A stretch of DNA of 64,000 nucleotides. Origin: Glutamicibacter protophormiae (lineage in GTDB: Bacteria > Actinomycetota > Actinomycetes > Actinomycetales > Micrococcaceae). The stretch lies in contig NZ_BMPH01000013.1 in the NCBI RefSeq assembly GCF_014647495.1, positions 1 through 64,000 on the forward strand, given 5' to 3'. This document shows positions 19,979-28,918 of the stretch, piece after piece; position 1 is the stretch's first letter; each line of letters starts with the position of its first letter. The translations under genes were made by a program, and so were the position numbers. Below the pieces are notes generated by a model. That model was not told where the DNA came from and made no database searches. It worked only from the letters and a program-made list of their open reading frames with translations.

Positions 19979-20065
19979 GGCCATTTAAGCCGCCGGGCCA
20001 AACCTATAGTAAGGATGCCTTCCAAAAAGTGACGCGGAGCCATCACTCCGCTACGATGGGCAACT

Positions 20066-21472
20066 ATGACTGCGACCACATCTGATGGAAAGATCTCTGC
20101 ACGCCTGATTTTCATCGCCCTCGGGGCGGCGTTGGGCGGTTTCGTCTTCGGCTACGACTCCTCGATCGTGAACGGCACGGTGGACTCCGTGGAGCACGAG
20201 TTCGCGCTCAACGCGGTGACCGTCGGCTTCACCGTGTCCTGCGCGCTGCTCGGCGCAGCCCTGGGCGCCTGGGTGGCCGGCGTGGTCTCCGAGCGCGTGG
20301 GACGCGTGCGCACCATGCTGATCGCCGCCTGCCTGCTGCTGGTCTCCGCCATCGGCTGCGGACTGTGCTTCAGCGCCGTCGACCTGATCATCTGGCGCAT
20401 CGTCGGCGGCATCGGCGTGGGCTTCGCATCGGTCATCGCCCCGGCCTACATCGCGGAGATCTCCCCCGCAGGCCACCGCGGACGACTGGGCTCCATGCAG
20501 CAGATGGCCATCGTGCTGGGCATCTTCGTGGCCTTCCTGGTCAGCGCGCTGCTGGTGTTCGTGATGGGCTCGGCCGACGCGGTGGGCCTGTTCGGGCTGG
20601 CGGCCTGGCGCTGGATGTACTTGTCGCTGGCCGTGCCCGCGGTCATCTACGGACTGATGGCCCTGCGCCTGCCCGAATCCCCGCGCTACCTGGTGGAGCG
20701 CGGGCGCTACGTCGAAGCGGCCACCGTCCTGACGCGCGACATGGGACTGGAGCCGGGCAAGTCGACCGAGGACAAGATCGAGGAAATCCGCGCCACGGTC
20801 CACGTCGAGCGCCGCCAGCAGTTCAAGGACCTGCTGGGCCGCTTCGGGTTCCACCCGCTGGTGTGGGTGGGCATCCTGCTCTCGGTCTTCCAGCAGTTCG
20901 TGGGCATCAACGTCATCTTCTACTACTCGACCACGCTGTGGAAGTCGGTGGGCTTCACCGAATCCGATTCCTTCACCATCTCCCTGATCACCTCGGTCAT
21001 CAACGTGTTGGCCACGATCGTGGCCGTGCTGCTGATCGATGTACTTGGCCGCAAGCTGCTGCTGATGATCGGCTCCGGGCTCATGACGTTGTCGCTGGGC
21101 GCGATGAGCCTTGCGTTCGCGCAGGCAGTGACCGTTGACGGGGCGCTGTCGCTGCCCGGCTCCTGGGGCGTGGTCGCGCTGGTCGCGGCGAACTTGTTCG
21201 TGATCGGCTTCGGCGCCACCTGGGGCCCGGCGGTGTGGGTGCTGCTGGGCGAGATCTTCCCGAATTCCATTCGCGCGCTGGCCCTGGGCGTGGCCGCTTC
21301 CGCCCAGTGGATCGCCAACTTCGTGGTCTCCACGACCTTTCCGGCGCTGGCCGAAGCCGGGCTGGCCCTGGCCTACGGCATCTACGCGTTCTTCGCCCTG
21401 CTCTCCCTGGTCTTCGTCGCCTTCATGGTCCGCGAGACCAAGGGGCGCACCCTGGAGGACATGACGCTGTAG
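20066..21472 (+). CDS. MFS sugar transporter (sugar porter family)
   Basis: 12-helix sugar:proton symporter, 468 aa. The signature motifs GYDSSIVNGT, RVGRVRT after helix 2, PESPRYLVERGR before the central loop, QQFVGINVIFYYS in helix 7 and FVRETKGRTLEDM-like ending are all visible. Related to XylE/GalP-type pentose or hexose porters. It is convergent with the HAD/GH65 phosphorylase, which may use an imported disaccharide or its products, but co-function is only suggested by proximity. Confidence 0.94.
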   Translation: MTATTSDGKISARLIFIALGAALGGFVFGYDSSIVNGTVDSVEHEFALNAVTVGFTVSCALLGAALGAWVAGVVSERVGRVRTMLIAACLLLVSAIGCGLCFSAVDLIIWRIVGGIGVGFASVIAPAYIAEISPAGHRGRLGSMQQMAIVLGIFVAFLVSALLVFVMGSADAVGLFGLAAWRWMYLSLAVPAVIYGLMALRLPESPRYLVERGRYVEAATVLTRDMGLEPGKSTEDKIEEIRATVHVERRQQFKDLLGRFGFHPLVWVGILLSVFQQFVGINVIFYYSTTLWKSVGFTESDSFTISLITSVINVLATIVAVLLIDVLGRKLLLMIGSGLMTLSLGAMSLAFAQAVTVDGALSLPGSWGVVALVAANLFVIGFGATWGPAVWVLLGEIFPNSIRALALGVAASAQWIANFVVSTTFPALAEAGLALAYGIYAFFALLSLVFVAFMVRETKGRTLEDMTL

Positions 21473-21498
21473 CCGCCGCCTGGATGGCTCAAGCAAGT

Positions 21499-21526
21499 AG
21501 GCGGGAACCCACAACAGTTCCCGCCT
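21499..21526. terminator. Terminator between the sugar porter and the GH65 gene
   Basis: 10-bp perfect stem AGGCGGGAAC / GTTCCCGCCT with an 8-base loop. It lies 26 bases after the transporter stop and 40 bases beyond the stop of the convergent phosphorylase. The plus side is followed by a weak T run (CTTGGACTTTT). Confidence 0.7.
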
Positions 21527-21565
21527 CCTTGGACTTTTAATGGCTATTGCGCAGTGTAGCCGCCG

Positions 21566-24500
21566 TCACCAGGGCTTGATCGGCACCTCGGCCCCAACGT
21601 CAGCCTGCAGCGAGAGCACGTGCTCCAGTGTCGGGCGCCCTTCGAGCAGCGGTCCCTGGCCATCGAGCTTCACCGTGACGGTCTCATCCACCGGCAGGTC
21701 CAGCTGCTCTCCGCGTACCCACACCGGGCGCGAATGCGGGCCGCGCAGGGTGAAGTCGATGGAGTCCTGGCGCAGCGTGATGCGGATGCTGGTTCCGTGC
21801 CAGGCCAGGGCGAAGCTCATGGAGTTCCATTCCTCCGGAAGCCGGGGATCGAAGCAGAGTCTGTCGTCGTCATCGCGCAGCCCGGCGAAACCGTAGACCA
21901 GCGCGGCCCAGACCCCACCGGTGGAGGCGACGTGCACGCCGTCGGCCGTGTTGCCGTGCAGGTTCTCCAGGTCCACGTTCAGCGCATGCTCGAAGTACTC
22001 CCACGCAAGGTCCCGGTAACCCACCTCGGCGGCGAGGATCGACTGCACCGTGGCGGACAGCGTCGAGTCGCCTGTGGTCAGCGGGTCGTAGTAGTTGAAG
22101 TCGGCGAGCTTCTGCTCCGCGGTGAAATCGCTGGAACGCAGCCACAGCGCCAGCACTGTATCGGCCTGCTTGATGACCTGGAAGCGGTAGATCACCAGCG
22201 GGTGGTAGTGCAGCAGCAGCGGGCGCTTGTCCGCTCCGGTGTTCTCCAGGTCCCAGACCTCGCGATTCAGGAAATGCTCGTCCTGCGGATGGATTCCCAC
22301 CCGTTCCGAGTACGGAATATGTATGCATGAAGCGGCATGTTCCCAACTCGAAAGCTCTTCAGGTTGCAGATTCAGGCGTTTGGCCAGGTCTGCATACGCC
22401 TTGGGATGGCGTTGCGCGAATTCGCCCAGCAGCTGCGCGCTGCGGCGCAGGTTGAAGCGCGCCATGACGTTCGTATACAGGTTGTCGTTGACCACGGCGG
22501 TGTACTCGTCAGGCCCGGTGACGCCGTGGATATGGAAGCGTTCGCTGTCCCCTCCGCCGCGCCAGAAGCCCAGCGAGGACCACATGCGCGCGGTGCCCAC
22601 CAGAATCTCGGCACCCCCGGCGATCAGGAACTCGTCGTCCTCCACCGCGGTGACGTAGCGGTTGAGCGAATACACCACATCCGCGTTGATATGGTACTGC
22701 GCGGTGCCCGCCGGGTAGTAGGCGCTGGCCTCCTCGCCATTGATGGTGCGCCACGGGAAAAGCAGGCCGTCCTCGTTCATAATCCGCGCCCGGCGTTTGG
22801 CCGCCGGGATCATGGCCACGCGGGCGCGCAGCGTGTTCCGGGCCCACTGCTGGTTGGTGTAGGTCAAAAAAGGCAGGACGTAGATCTCGGTGTCCCAGAA
22901 GTAGTGCCCGGAGTAGCCGTTGCCGCTGACCCCCTTGGCGCTGATCCCCATGCCGTCCGCCCGGGCCGATGCCTGGGCCAGCTGGAACAGGTTCCAGCGG
23001 ATCTTGCGCTGCAAGGCCTTATCAGCGCTGTCCACCACGACATCGCTGCGTTCCCAGTAAGCGGCCATGAAGTCGCGCTGGGTGCGGAAATGCTCATCGA
23101 TGCCCCGGGGCACCAGGTGGTTCAGCGCGCGGTGCGCGCGGTGCAGCATTTCCTCCGCCGGGTGGCGGCGCGAGCAGTGGAAGACCGCGAATTTCGCCAC
23201 GCGAAGCCCCTGCCCGGCATCCAGCCGCGCGGTGGCCACCTCCTCGGCGCGTTCCTCCGATACCGTGCGGGTGAGGTCCACCAACGGGGTTCCCCCTCCG
23301 GTGGTGGTGACCTGATGCTCCACCATCGCGGCTACCGACATGCCGGAGCCGGCCACGTCGTAGGAGATGCCCATGCGGGCCCCGTCGCGGCGGTGGCCGG
23401 CCGGCACCAGCGGGTTCACGCTGGCCTCTTCGGCACGGCGCGGGTCGGCGGCCGAGCCGGAACCGTCCAGCTCCCCGGGCGAGGCCACCGGGCGCTGGGA
23501 GCGGTAGCCGATCAGCGAGGACTGAACGATCACGTTGGCCGGGGCGTCCAGCAAGCGCACGTGCAGATCCTGCAGAGCCAGGTGCCGGTCGGAGAAGGAG
23601 ATCATGGTGCGGGCGGTGACCGCGACCCGGTGGCCCTCCGCGGTGCGCCAGACCGTGGTGGCCAGCAGCGCGCCGTCGCGGAAGTCCAGACGCAGGTCGT
23701 CGCGCAGCATTTCGGTGCGGCCTATTTCCAGCGCCTCATCGTTGATGAACACGCGCAGGGTCCGGAAATCCGGGGCGCTGATCATGGTCTGGCCTGTTTC
23801 GGCCAGGCCGAAGGCGCCCTCCGCATGGCGGATCTGCCAAGTCTCATGCAGCCCGTTGATGAAGGTCCCGCCGACCTGCTCACCCAGCCCGATCTGCGCG
23901 GAGCGGCAGCCCAGGAATCCGTTGCCCAGCGAGAACACGGTGTCCTGGGCGCCGGTCTCGTCGCGCCCGGCGTCGCGGGAGATGGACCACGGATCGTACT
24001 CCCAGGCGTCGGCGGCCTCCTCCGAGACCAGTTCGGACAAGTCGCCCACCACGAAGTGCGCGCCGGAGGCCATCAGGTCGGCTTCGTTGTCCTCGCGGGC
24101 CACGCCGACCACCATGAAGCCGCCGTTCCGGGCCGCGCAGACCCCGCTGGAGGCGTCCTCGATGACCACGCATTCTTCCGGGCGCCAGCCCAGATCGCGG
24201 GCGGCGGCCAGGAAGGTGTCCGGCTCGGGCTTTCCGGCCAGTTGGCGGGCGGCGGCCTCGGTGCCGCCCATGACCACCGGGATCAGTTCCCCAAGGCCGG
24301 ATCCGGCCAGCACGGCTTTGGCGTTGCGCGAGGAGGAGACCACCGCTACGTCCAGACCCGCGGCGAGCACCTGCCGCAAGTAGGCCAGGGAGCCGGCGTA
24401 GGGTTCGATGCCGTCACGTTCCAGCACGGCGGTGAACACGCTGTTCTTCATGTTGCCCAGGGCGCAGATGCTGCCGTAGCCCGGCGCGTCGTCCGGGATG

Positions 24501-24754
24501 CCCCAGGGCAAGTCGATGCCGCGCGAGCCGAGCAGCGCTGCAACCCCGTCGTAGCGGGGGCGGCCATCGAGCAGGCGGAAATAGTCCGCTTCGGTGTAGG
24601 GAGCCAGATCGGGGTGTTCGGCTGCGAGGTAGCCGCTGAAAAGTTCATGCCACGCCGAGCGGTGCAGCAGCGCCGTCGGCGTCAGGACCCCATCCAGGTC
24701 GAAGAGGACGGCTTTGTAATCACGGTGCCTGTAGCTGGGTCGAAAAGCGTTCAC
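21566..24754 (-). CDS. Fused HAD beta-phosphoglucomutase and GH65 disaccharide phosphorylase
   Basis: About 1,062 residues. The first ~240 are a HAD domain of the beta-phosphoglucomutase type (YKAVLFDLDGVLTPT, SSSRNAK, GKPEPDTFL, VIEDASSGV). The rest is glycoside hydrolase family 65, with the N-terminal super-sandwich and an (alpha/alpha)6 barrel carrying the general acid Glu in TGPDEYTAVVNDN and the phosphate/substrate motif VIKQADTVLAL. Such chimeras split trehalose, maltose or kojibiose with phosphate and convert the beta-glucose 1-phosphate to glucose 6-phosphate; a substrate cannot be chosen. GTG start at 24754 preceded by AAGGA; a TTG at 24781 is less likely. Confidence 0.93.
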   Translation of the reverse strand: MNAFRPSYRHRDYKAVLFDLDGVLTPTALLHRSAWHELFSGYLAAEHPDLAPYTEADYFRLLDGRPRYDGVAALLGSRGIDLPWGIPDDAPGYGSICALGNMKNSVFTAVLERDGIEPYAGSLAYLRQVLAAGLDVAVVSSSRNAKAVLAGSGLGELIPVVMGGTEAAARQLAGKPEPDTFLAAARDLGWRPEECVVIEDASSGVCAARNGGFMVVGVAREDNEADLMASGAHFVVGDLSELVSEEAADAWEYDPWSISRDAGRDETGAQDTVFSLGNGFLGCRSAQIGLGEQVGGTFINGLHETWQIRHAEGAFGLAETGQTMISAPDFRTLRVFINDEALEIGRTEMLRDDLRLDFRDGALLATTVWRTAEGHRVAVTARTMISFSDRHLALQDLHVRLLDAPANVIVQSSLIGYRSQRPVASPGELDGSGSAADPRRAEEASVNPLVPAGHRRDGARMGISYDVAGSGMSVAAMVEHQVTTTGGGTPLVDLTRTVSEERAEEVATARLDAGQGLRVAKFAVFHCSRRHPAEEMLHRAHRALNHLVPRGIDEHFRTQRDFMAAYWERSDVVVDSADKALQRKIRWNLFQLAQASARADGMGISAKGVSGNGYSGHYFWDTEIYVLPFLTYTNQQWARNTLRARVAMIPAAKRRARIMNEDGLLFPWRTINGEEASAYYPAGTAQYHINADVVYSLNRYVTAVEDDEFLIAGGAEILVGTARMWSSLGFWRGGGDSERFHIHGVTGPDEYTAVVNDNLYTNVMARFNLRRSAQLLGEFAQRHPKAYADLAKRLNLQPEELSSWEHAASCIHIPYSERVGIHPQDEHFLNREVWDLENTGADKRPLLLHYHPLVIYRFQVIKQADTVLALWLRSSDFTAEQKLADFNYYDPLTTGDSTLSATVQSILAAEVGYRDLAWEYFEHALNVDLENLHGNTADGVHVASTGGVWAALVYGFAGLRDDDDRLCFDPRLPEEWNSMSFALAWHGTSIRITLRQDSIDFTLRGPHSRPVWVRGEQLDLPVDETVTVKLDGQGPLLEGRPTLEHVLSLQADVGAEVPIKPW

Positions 24755-24849
24755 GCTCGAAATCCTTCGAAAGAGGGGCAAAGTACTGGCCGTGATTCCT
24801 ACCGTAGCAACTCATTGCGCACTTGACCCGGCATACTACGATTAAGAAT

Positions 24850-25827
24850 GTGGCTCAGTGGATAGATGTGTGGAATAGCGATGACTGGCGTGAAGCGGCC
24901 GCCGAATGGATCGACCAGGCGTGCAGCGCCTACAAGATTTCTCGGGTTGGCGGCCCGGATTTTTGGCCTGCCAGCCTGCATCAGATCTCGGCGCTGGTGC
25001 AAACCGACGCCGCCGACCTGATCTTCAGCGCCAATGCCCCGGGGCTGGCCGCCGAGGCGGCCGCGACAGTGAAGGCCGGCGAACTGCTGCCGGACCGCGT
25101 GGTCATGCCGTTGGCAATCGACCGCATGGCCGGGTACATGCTCAGCCCGGACTTCGGGCATACCATGATCGACCTGGGCCATTCGACGGAGAACTGGGAA
25201 CTGGCGATGGCTTCGCTCGGTTCCTTCCAGGTGGCGCTCATGGGCCACGAGGAAGACTTCTTCAACGCCGGCGTGACCGTGGTGGATCCGCAGTTCCTGC
25301 CCGAGCAGTTCGAGCAGGCACTCATGCTGCATGTTTCGCTGGATCCCGCCCACCCGCTGTACCTTGACCCGGCCCGCGCCGATGCGCTGGTCGCCAACGT
25401 GGACGCGCTCTCCCGTGCGGCCCAGGCACTGCATGCCGGCCCGGTGCCGCTGAGCCTTGAGCACGGCGGCTTCGACCTGGCGCAGGTGGTGGTCCCGGCC
25501 GAACCCGGCGAGCACGGACGTATCCTGAACCTGGGCGCGGCCCACTGGGCGCACCCGTTCTCCTCGCTGGCCGCACCGCTGGCGTCGATGACCGAGGCCT
25601 GGAACTGCAGCGTGGAGGATGAGCGGGTCATGCGCGCGCTGGCGGCCTACCTGGACGAGTTCTCCGCCTACGGCACCCCGGACGACCTCTACGACCTGGT
25701 GGCCCCGGCCTGCCTGGTGGCCCCGCTCGCGCAGCACGAAACCTGGCTGCGCCTGCTGCTGGACGCCGGCGACGAGCAGCTCAGGGAGAACGCCGCGCTG
25801 GTACTGGATACCCTCGCGCTGGCCTAG
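24850..25827 (+). CDS. Aminoglycoside phosphotransferase-fold protein lacking catalytic residues
   Basis: The C-terminal third (LSLEHGGFDLAQVVV ... ILNLGAAHWAHPFSSLAAPL) lines up with the APH/choline-kinase catalytic core (HGDFHPGNV ... DWGDSGVGHPLLDLA). The catalytic Asp of HGD is Gly, the metal-binding Asn is Gln and the DWG Asp is Asn, so phosphotransfer is doubtful. The N-terminal half resembles the APH N-lobe region. About 325 aa. No ribosome-binding site precedes the GTG at 24850; TTGCGC (24815) and TACGAT (24837) are spaced as a promoter for a leaderless mRNA. A TTG at 24823 is the other start option. Confidence 0.7.
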   Translation: MAQWIDVWNSDDWREAAAEWIDQACSAYKISRVGGPDFWPASLHQISALVQTDAADLIFSANAPGLAAEAAATVKAGELLPDRVVMPLAIDRMAGYMLSPDFGHTMIDLGHSTENWELAMASLGSFQVALMGHEEDFFNAGVTVVDPQFLPEQFEQALMLHVSLDPAHPLYLDPARADALVANVDALSRAAQALHAGPVPLSLEHGGFDLAQVVVPAEPGEHGRILNLGAAHWAHPFSSLAAPLASMTEAWNCSVEDERVMRALAAYLDEFSAYGTPDDLYDLVAPACLVAPLAQHETWLRLLLDAGDEQLRENAALVLDTLALA

Positions 25828-26549
25828 GCCTGCGCGCCGAGCACCTTCACCAGCAGCTCCGCATCATCGCTCATGATGGCGTCGACGCCGCGGGCGGCCA
25901 GCAGCCGCATGGTCGGCTCGTCATTGACGACCCACACGTGCACCTGCGCGCCGGCGCGCTGCACCGCGCGCACGAAGCGGGCTGTGGCCACGGGGATGAC
26001 GCCTTGCTTCAGCGGGACCTGCACGGCCCAGAAATCACGGATCAGCCGGTGCGGGACACGTCCGAAGAGGTGCGCGCAGAGCCAGATCAGCACCATGTCG
26101 CGCTGCCCCGGCGAGCGCCGGACCGGTTTGGAAAGCAGCGCGGCGACCGCGGCGCTGCGCCTGGTGTCGAAGGAGGCCAGCGCGATGGAGTCGTGCGCCT
26201 GGCGCCGTTCGATGAGTTCGGCCAGCGGGCCGATGACGTGCTCGTCCTTGACGTCCAGGTTCAGCAGGGCCTGCGGGAAGGCGTCCAGCAGCATATCGAG
26301 GGTGCACAGCGGCTGGCCCCCAGCGCGGACCTGCGCCAGCTGCGCATCCGAGTAGTCGTTGAAGCGTCCGCTCGCGGTCGTGACCCGGTCCAGGGTCTCG
26401 TCGTGGAACAGGTAGACCGTGCCGTCCGCGGAAGCATGCACGTCGGATTCGAGGTGGTCCACACCCAGGTCCACCGCCCGCTGGAAGGCGATGAGGGTGT
26501 TCTCCTCCAGCCCGGTGCGCACTCCCCGGTGGGTGAAGGCGCGGGTCAT
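25824..26549 (-). CDS. Glycerophosphodiester phosphodiesterase
   Basis: 241-residue GDPD-family TIM barrel that hydrolyses deacylated phospholipid head-group diesters to glycerol 3-phosphate. The motif THRGVRTGLEENTLIAFQRAVDLGVDHLESDVHASADG...VYLFHDETLDR has the catalytic His pair and the metal-binding Glu/Asp. No signal peptide, so it is cytoplasmic. It is the last of a tight minus-strand series and overlaps the HAD gene upstream by four bases. Its stop shares CTAG with the convergent phosphotransferase-like gene. Confidence 0.94.
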   Translation of the reverse strand: MTRAFTHRGVRTGLEENTLIAFQRAVDLGVDHLESDVHASADGTVYLFHDETLDRVTTASGRFNDYSDAQLAQVRAGGQPLCTLDMLLDAFPQALLNLDVKDEHVIGPLAELIERRQAHDSIALASFDTRRSAAVAALLSKPVRRSPGQRDMVLIWLCAHLFGRVPHRLIRDFWAVQVPLKQGVIPVATARFVRAVQRAGAQVHVWVVNDEPTMRLLAARGVDAIMSDDAELLVKVLGAQA

Positions 26550-27340
26550 GGCAGCAGTGCCTCGATGACCTGGGCGACGCCGTCCTCTGCCAGCGGCGGG
26601 GCGACATAGCGGGCGGAGGCCAGCGTGAGCGGGTGCCCGGACGCCATGGCGTAGCCGTGGCCGGCGAACTGCAGCATCTCGATGTCGTTGGGCATGTCGC
26701 CGAAGGCCATGACCTCTTCCGCACCGATGCCCAGCCGGCGGCAGTACTCGTCCAGCGTGGTTGCCTTGTGGATGTCCACGTGGGCCATTTCCAGCAGCGA
26801 GACGTCGAAGGCGGAGTGGGTCACGGAGAGCAGGCTGTCCAGCTGCGGGGCGACCGCGGCGTAGAAGTCGTCCATCGGCATGCGCGGTGAGCGCGCCAGG
26901 AATTTCACGATGCCTTCGGCGTCGATCGTGTCGCTGGACAGGTCCAGCGGAGCCTGGATGCCGAAATTGTGGTGGCGGTCGGCGAAGCCCTCGCCCAGAT
27001 GCAGCCCCTTGGTGGTTTCCGCCGCGAAGGCGGCGTGGGGTTCGTGGTCCAGGATGATCTGCGCGGCCTTCCGGGCGGTTTCCACCGGCAGCGTGCGCGA
27101 CCAGATGACCTGGTCGTGCTCCAGGTCGTAGAGCAGCGCTCCGTTGGAGCAGATGACGGTTCCCATCTCGCCGAAGGATTCGATCACCGGGGTCAGCCAG
27201 CGGAACGGGCGTCCGGTGACGAAAACGATCTGGATGCCCGCGTCCCGGGCTGCGAGGAACGCCTGCCGGGTGCGGTCGCTGATCGAACCGTCATGGTTGA
27301 CAATGGTTCCGTCCAGGTCCGAGGCAATCAGCTTGATCAT
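26546..27340 (-). CDS. Cof-type HAD superfamily phosphatase
   Basis: 264 residues with DLDGTIVNHDG (motif I, Asp8 nucleophile), VTGRPFRWL (motif II), and AFGDMPNDIEML (motif IV), and a C2b cap between. A second paralogue of the gene at 225-1055. It begins one base before the PfkB kinase stop codon and overlaps the GDPD gene, so all three are translated from one message. In that setting a sugar-phosphate substrate is plausible but unproven. Confidence 0.93.
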   Translation of the reverse strand: MIKLIASDLDGTIVNHDGSISDRTRQAFLAARDAGIQIVFVTGRPFRWLTPVIESFGEMGTVICSNGALLYDLEHDQVIWSRTLPVETARKAAQIILDHEPHAAFAAETTKGLHLGEGFADRHHNFGIQAPLDLSSDTIDAEGIVKFLARSPRMPMDDFYAAVAPQLDSLLSVTHSAFDVSLLEMAHVDIHKATTLDEYCRRLGIGAEEVMAFGDMPNDIEMLQFAGHGYAMASGHPLTLASARYVAPPLAEDGVAQVIEALLP

Positions 27341-28240
27341 CTACAGCTCCTCGCGGCGCGGCGGGTTGGCCCCGGCGCGCTGCACCGTCACCGAGGCGGC
27401 GCGGGAGGCGAAGTCCAGCGCCTGGGCCAGCTGCTCGACCTGCAGGTCCGCCAGCTTGGCGCGGTTGGCCGCGCCGAGGGTGCCGTGCTCGGCCAGCCAG
27501 CACAGCAGCGCCGCGGTGAACGTATCGCCGGCGCCCACGGTGTCCGCGACCTCCACTGCCGGGGATTCATGGGCGGTGTCGCCGGCGCGCACCACGCCCC
27601 AGGAGCCGCGCGATCCGGAGGTCGCCACGATCAGCGCCGGTCCCAGCGCCAGCCAAGCGCGGGCCGAGTCCTGCACCGAGCGCATGGGGTAGAGCCATTT
27701 CAGGTCGATGCCGGAGACCCGGACCACGTCGGCCTGTCCAACGAACTGCTCCACCTGGGTGACGGTCTGCGCGTGGCTGGAGACCAGCGAGGGGCGCAGG
27801 TTCGGGTCGTAGCTGATGGTCGCGTGGGCGCGGGCCGCGCGGAGCAGCGGCAACAGCTCGTCGGGGCTGAAGAGCGTGGCGATGGAGCCGGTGTGCACCA
27901 GCTCGGTGTCCTGCGGCAGCTCGGGGCCGATTTTCGGCATCTGCCAGTAGGCGTTGAAGGTGAAGCTGGCGCCGCCGGCCGGGTCCAGGATGCCATGGGC
28001 CAGCACGGTCGGCTCGCTGTCCTTGCCGCCGATGTAGCGCACGTCGTTGCCGGCCAGGTAGGACTCGATCTTGCGACCGTTCTCGTCGTCGCCCCAGCGG
28101 GAAATCAGGGTGCCCGGGTAGCCCAGCCGGGCCAGGGAAACCGCCACGTTCAGCGGAGATCCGCCCACGAATTCCTGGGCCGGGGCGATGCCTGAGGCCA
28201 GGACATCGACGAGCGCTTCGCCGATGACGGTCGGGTTCAT
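27341..28240 (-). CDS. PfkB-family carbohydrate kinase (fructokinase-like)
   Basis: 299 residues. The first PfkB signature covers EFVGGSPLNVAVSLARLG near the N-terminus, and the second, DTVGAGDTFTAALL, holds the catalytic Asp and anion hole. Best overall resemblance is to fructokinases, which phosphorylate fructose at C6. It is immediately upstream of a sugar-phosphatase-like HAD gene and 10 bases downstream of an esterase gene. Confidence 0.92.
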   Translation of the reverse strand: MNPTVIGEALVDVLASGIAPAQEFVGGSPLNVAVSLARLGYPGTLISRWGDDENGRKIESYLAGNDVRYIGGKDSEPTVLAHGILDPAGGASFTFNAYWQMPKIGPELPQDTELVHTGSIATLFSPDELLPLLRAARAHATISYDPNLRPSLVSSHAQTVTQVEQFVGQADVVRVSGIDLKWLYPMRSVQDSARAWLALGPALIVATSGSRGSWGVVRAGDTAHESPAVEVADTVGAGDTFTAALLCWLAEHGTLGAANRAKLADLQVEQLAQALDFASRAASVTVQRAGANPPRREEL

Positions 28241-28250
28241 GTTGCTCCTT

Positions 28251-28916
28251 TTAATAGTGCGCCGGGGACAACGCCCGGATGCAGGCGGCCCATTGGCTGC
28301 TGTGCGGGTCGATCCAGGTGTAGTGGTCGCCCTCGAAGAGCGAGAAGGTGTGCTCCTGCCCCAGGGCCGCGGCCCGCTGGGCAGCGCGCCGCGCGATTTT
28401 CACCGGTACGTCTTCGTCGTCCCGTCCATGAACGATTATGACACGGGCGCGCATCGGCCATAGTTCCACCGGGTCGTAGGAGGCGCGCGGCAGCGGGCCG
28501 AGCAGCTCGTCCACCGCCCCGTCGCTGAGCCCCAGGGCCTGGGCCAGGCCCAGGTCCAGCAACCCGGCCTGGCTGATGACCTGCGTGATGCGTTCGTCAT
28601 GGGCGGCGAGCACGCAGCCCAGCTGCCCGCCGGCCGAATGCCCGATGACCGTGATGGGGCCGGCTTCCTTGATGAGCCCCACGGCCAGCTTGGCGTCGGC
28701 CAGCATCCGCGCGGCACTGCCCGGGCCGCGGCGGTATTCCAGGTTGTAGGCCGGAATACCGCGTGCGGCCAGGTCCGCGGCCAGCGGAGCGCCCAGGCTG
28801 GCGGTGTATTTTTCGCGCCAGTACCCGCCGTGGATGACCATCACGGCCCCGCGGGCGGTGACGGCCTCGGGCTCGTAGTACTCGAGCCACTGGTCGGGAT
28901 GGGCGCCGTAGTGCAT
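28251..28916 (-). CDS. Alpha/beta-hydrolase (carboxylesterase / kynurenine formamidase-like)
   Basis: 221 residues. HGGYWREKY is the oxyanion-hole strand of the HGG-type esterase/formamidase group; GHSAGGQLG carries the nucleophile Ser, and the catalytic Asp and His are in HGRDDEDVP and GDHYTWID. No signal peptide. Two bases separate it from the enoyl-CoA hydratase upstream. No tryptophan-degradation genes are nearby, so the formamidase reading is not supported by context. Confidence 0.88.
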   Translation of the reverse strand: MHYGAHPDQWLEYYEPEAVTARGAVMVIHGGYWREKYTASLGAPLAADLAARGIPAYNLEYRRGPGSAARMLADAKLAVGLIKEAGPITVIGHSAGGQLGCVLAAHDERITQVISQAGLLDLGLAQALGLSDGAVDELLGPLPRASYDPVELWPMRARVIIVHGRDDEDVPVKIARRAAQRAAALGQEHTFSLFEGDHYTWIDPHSSQWAACIRALSPAHY

Positions 28917-28918
28917 GG

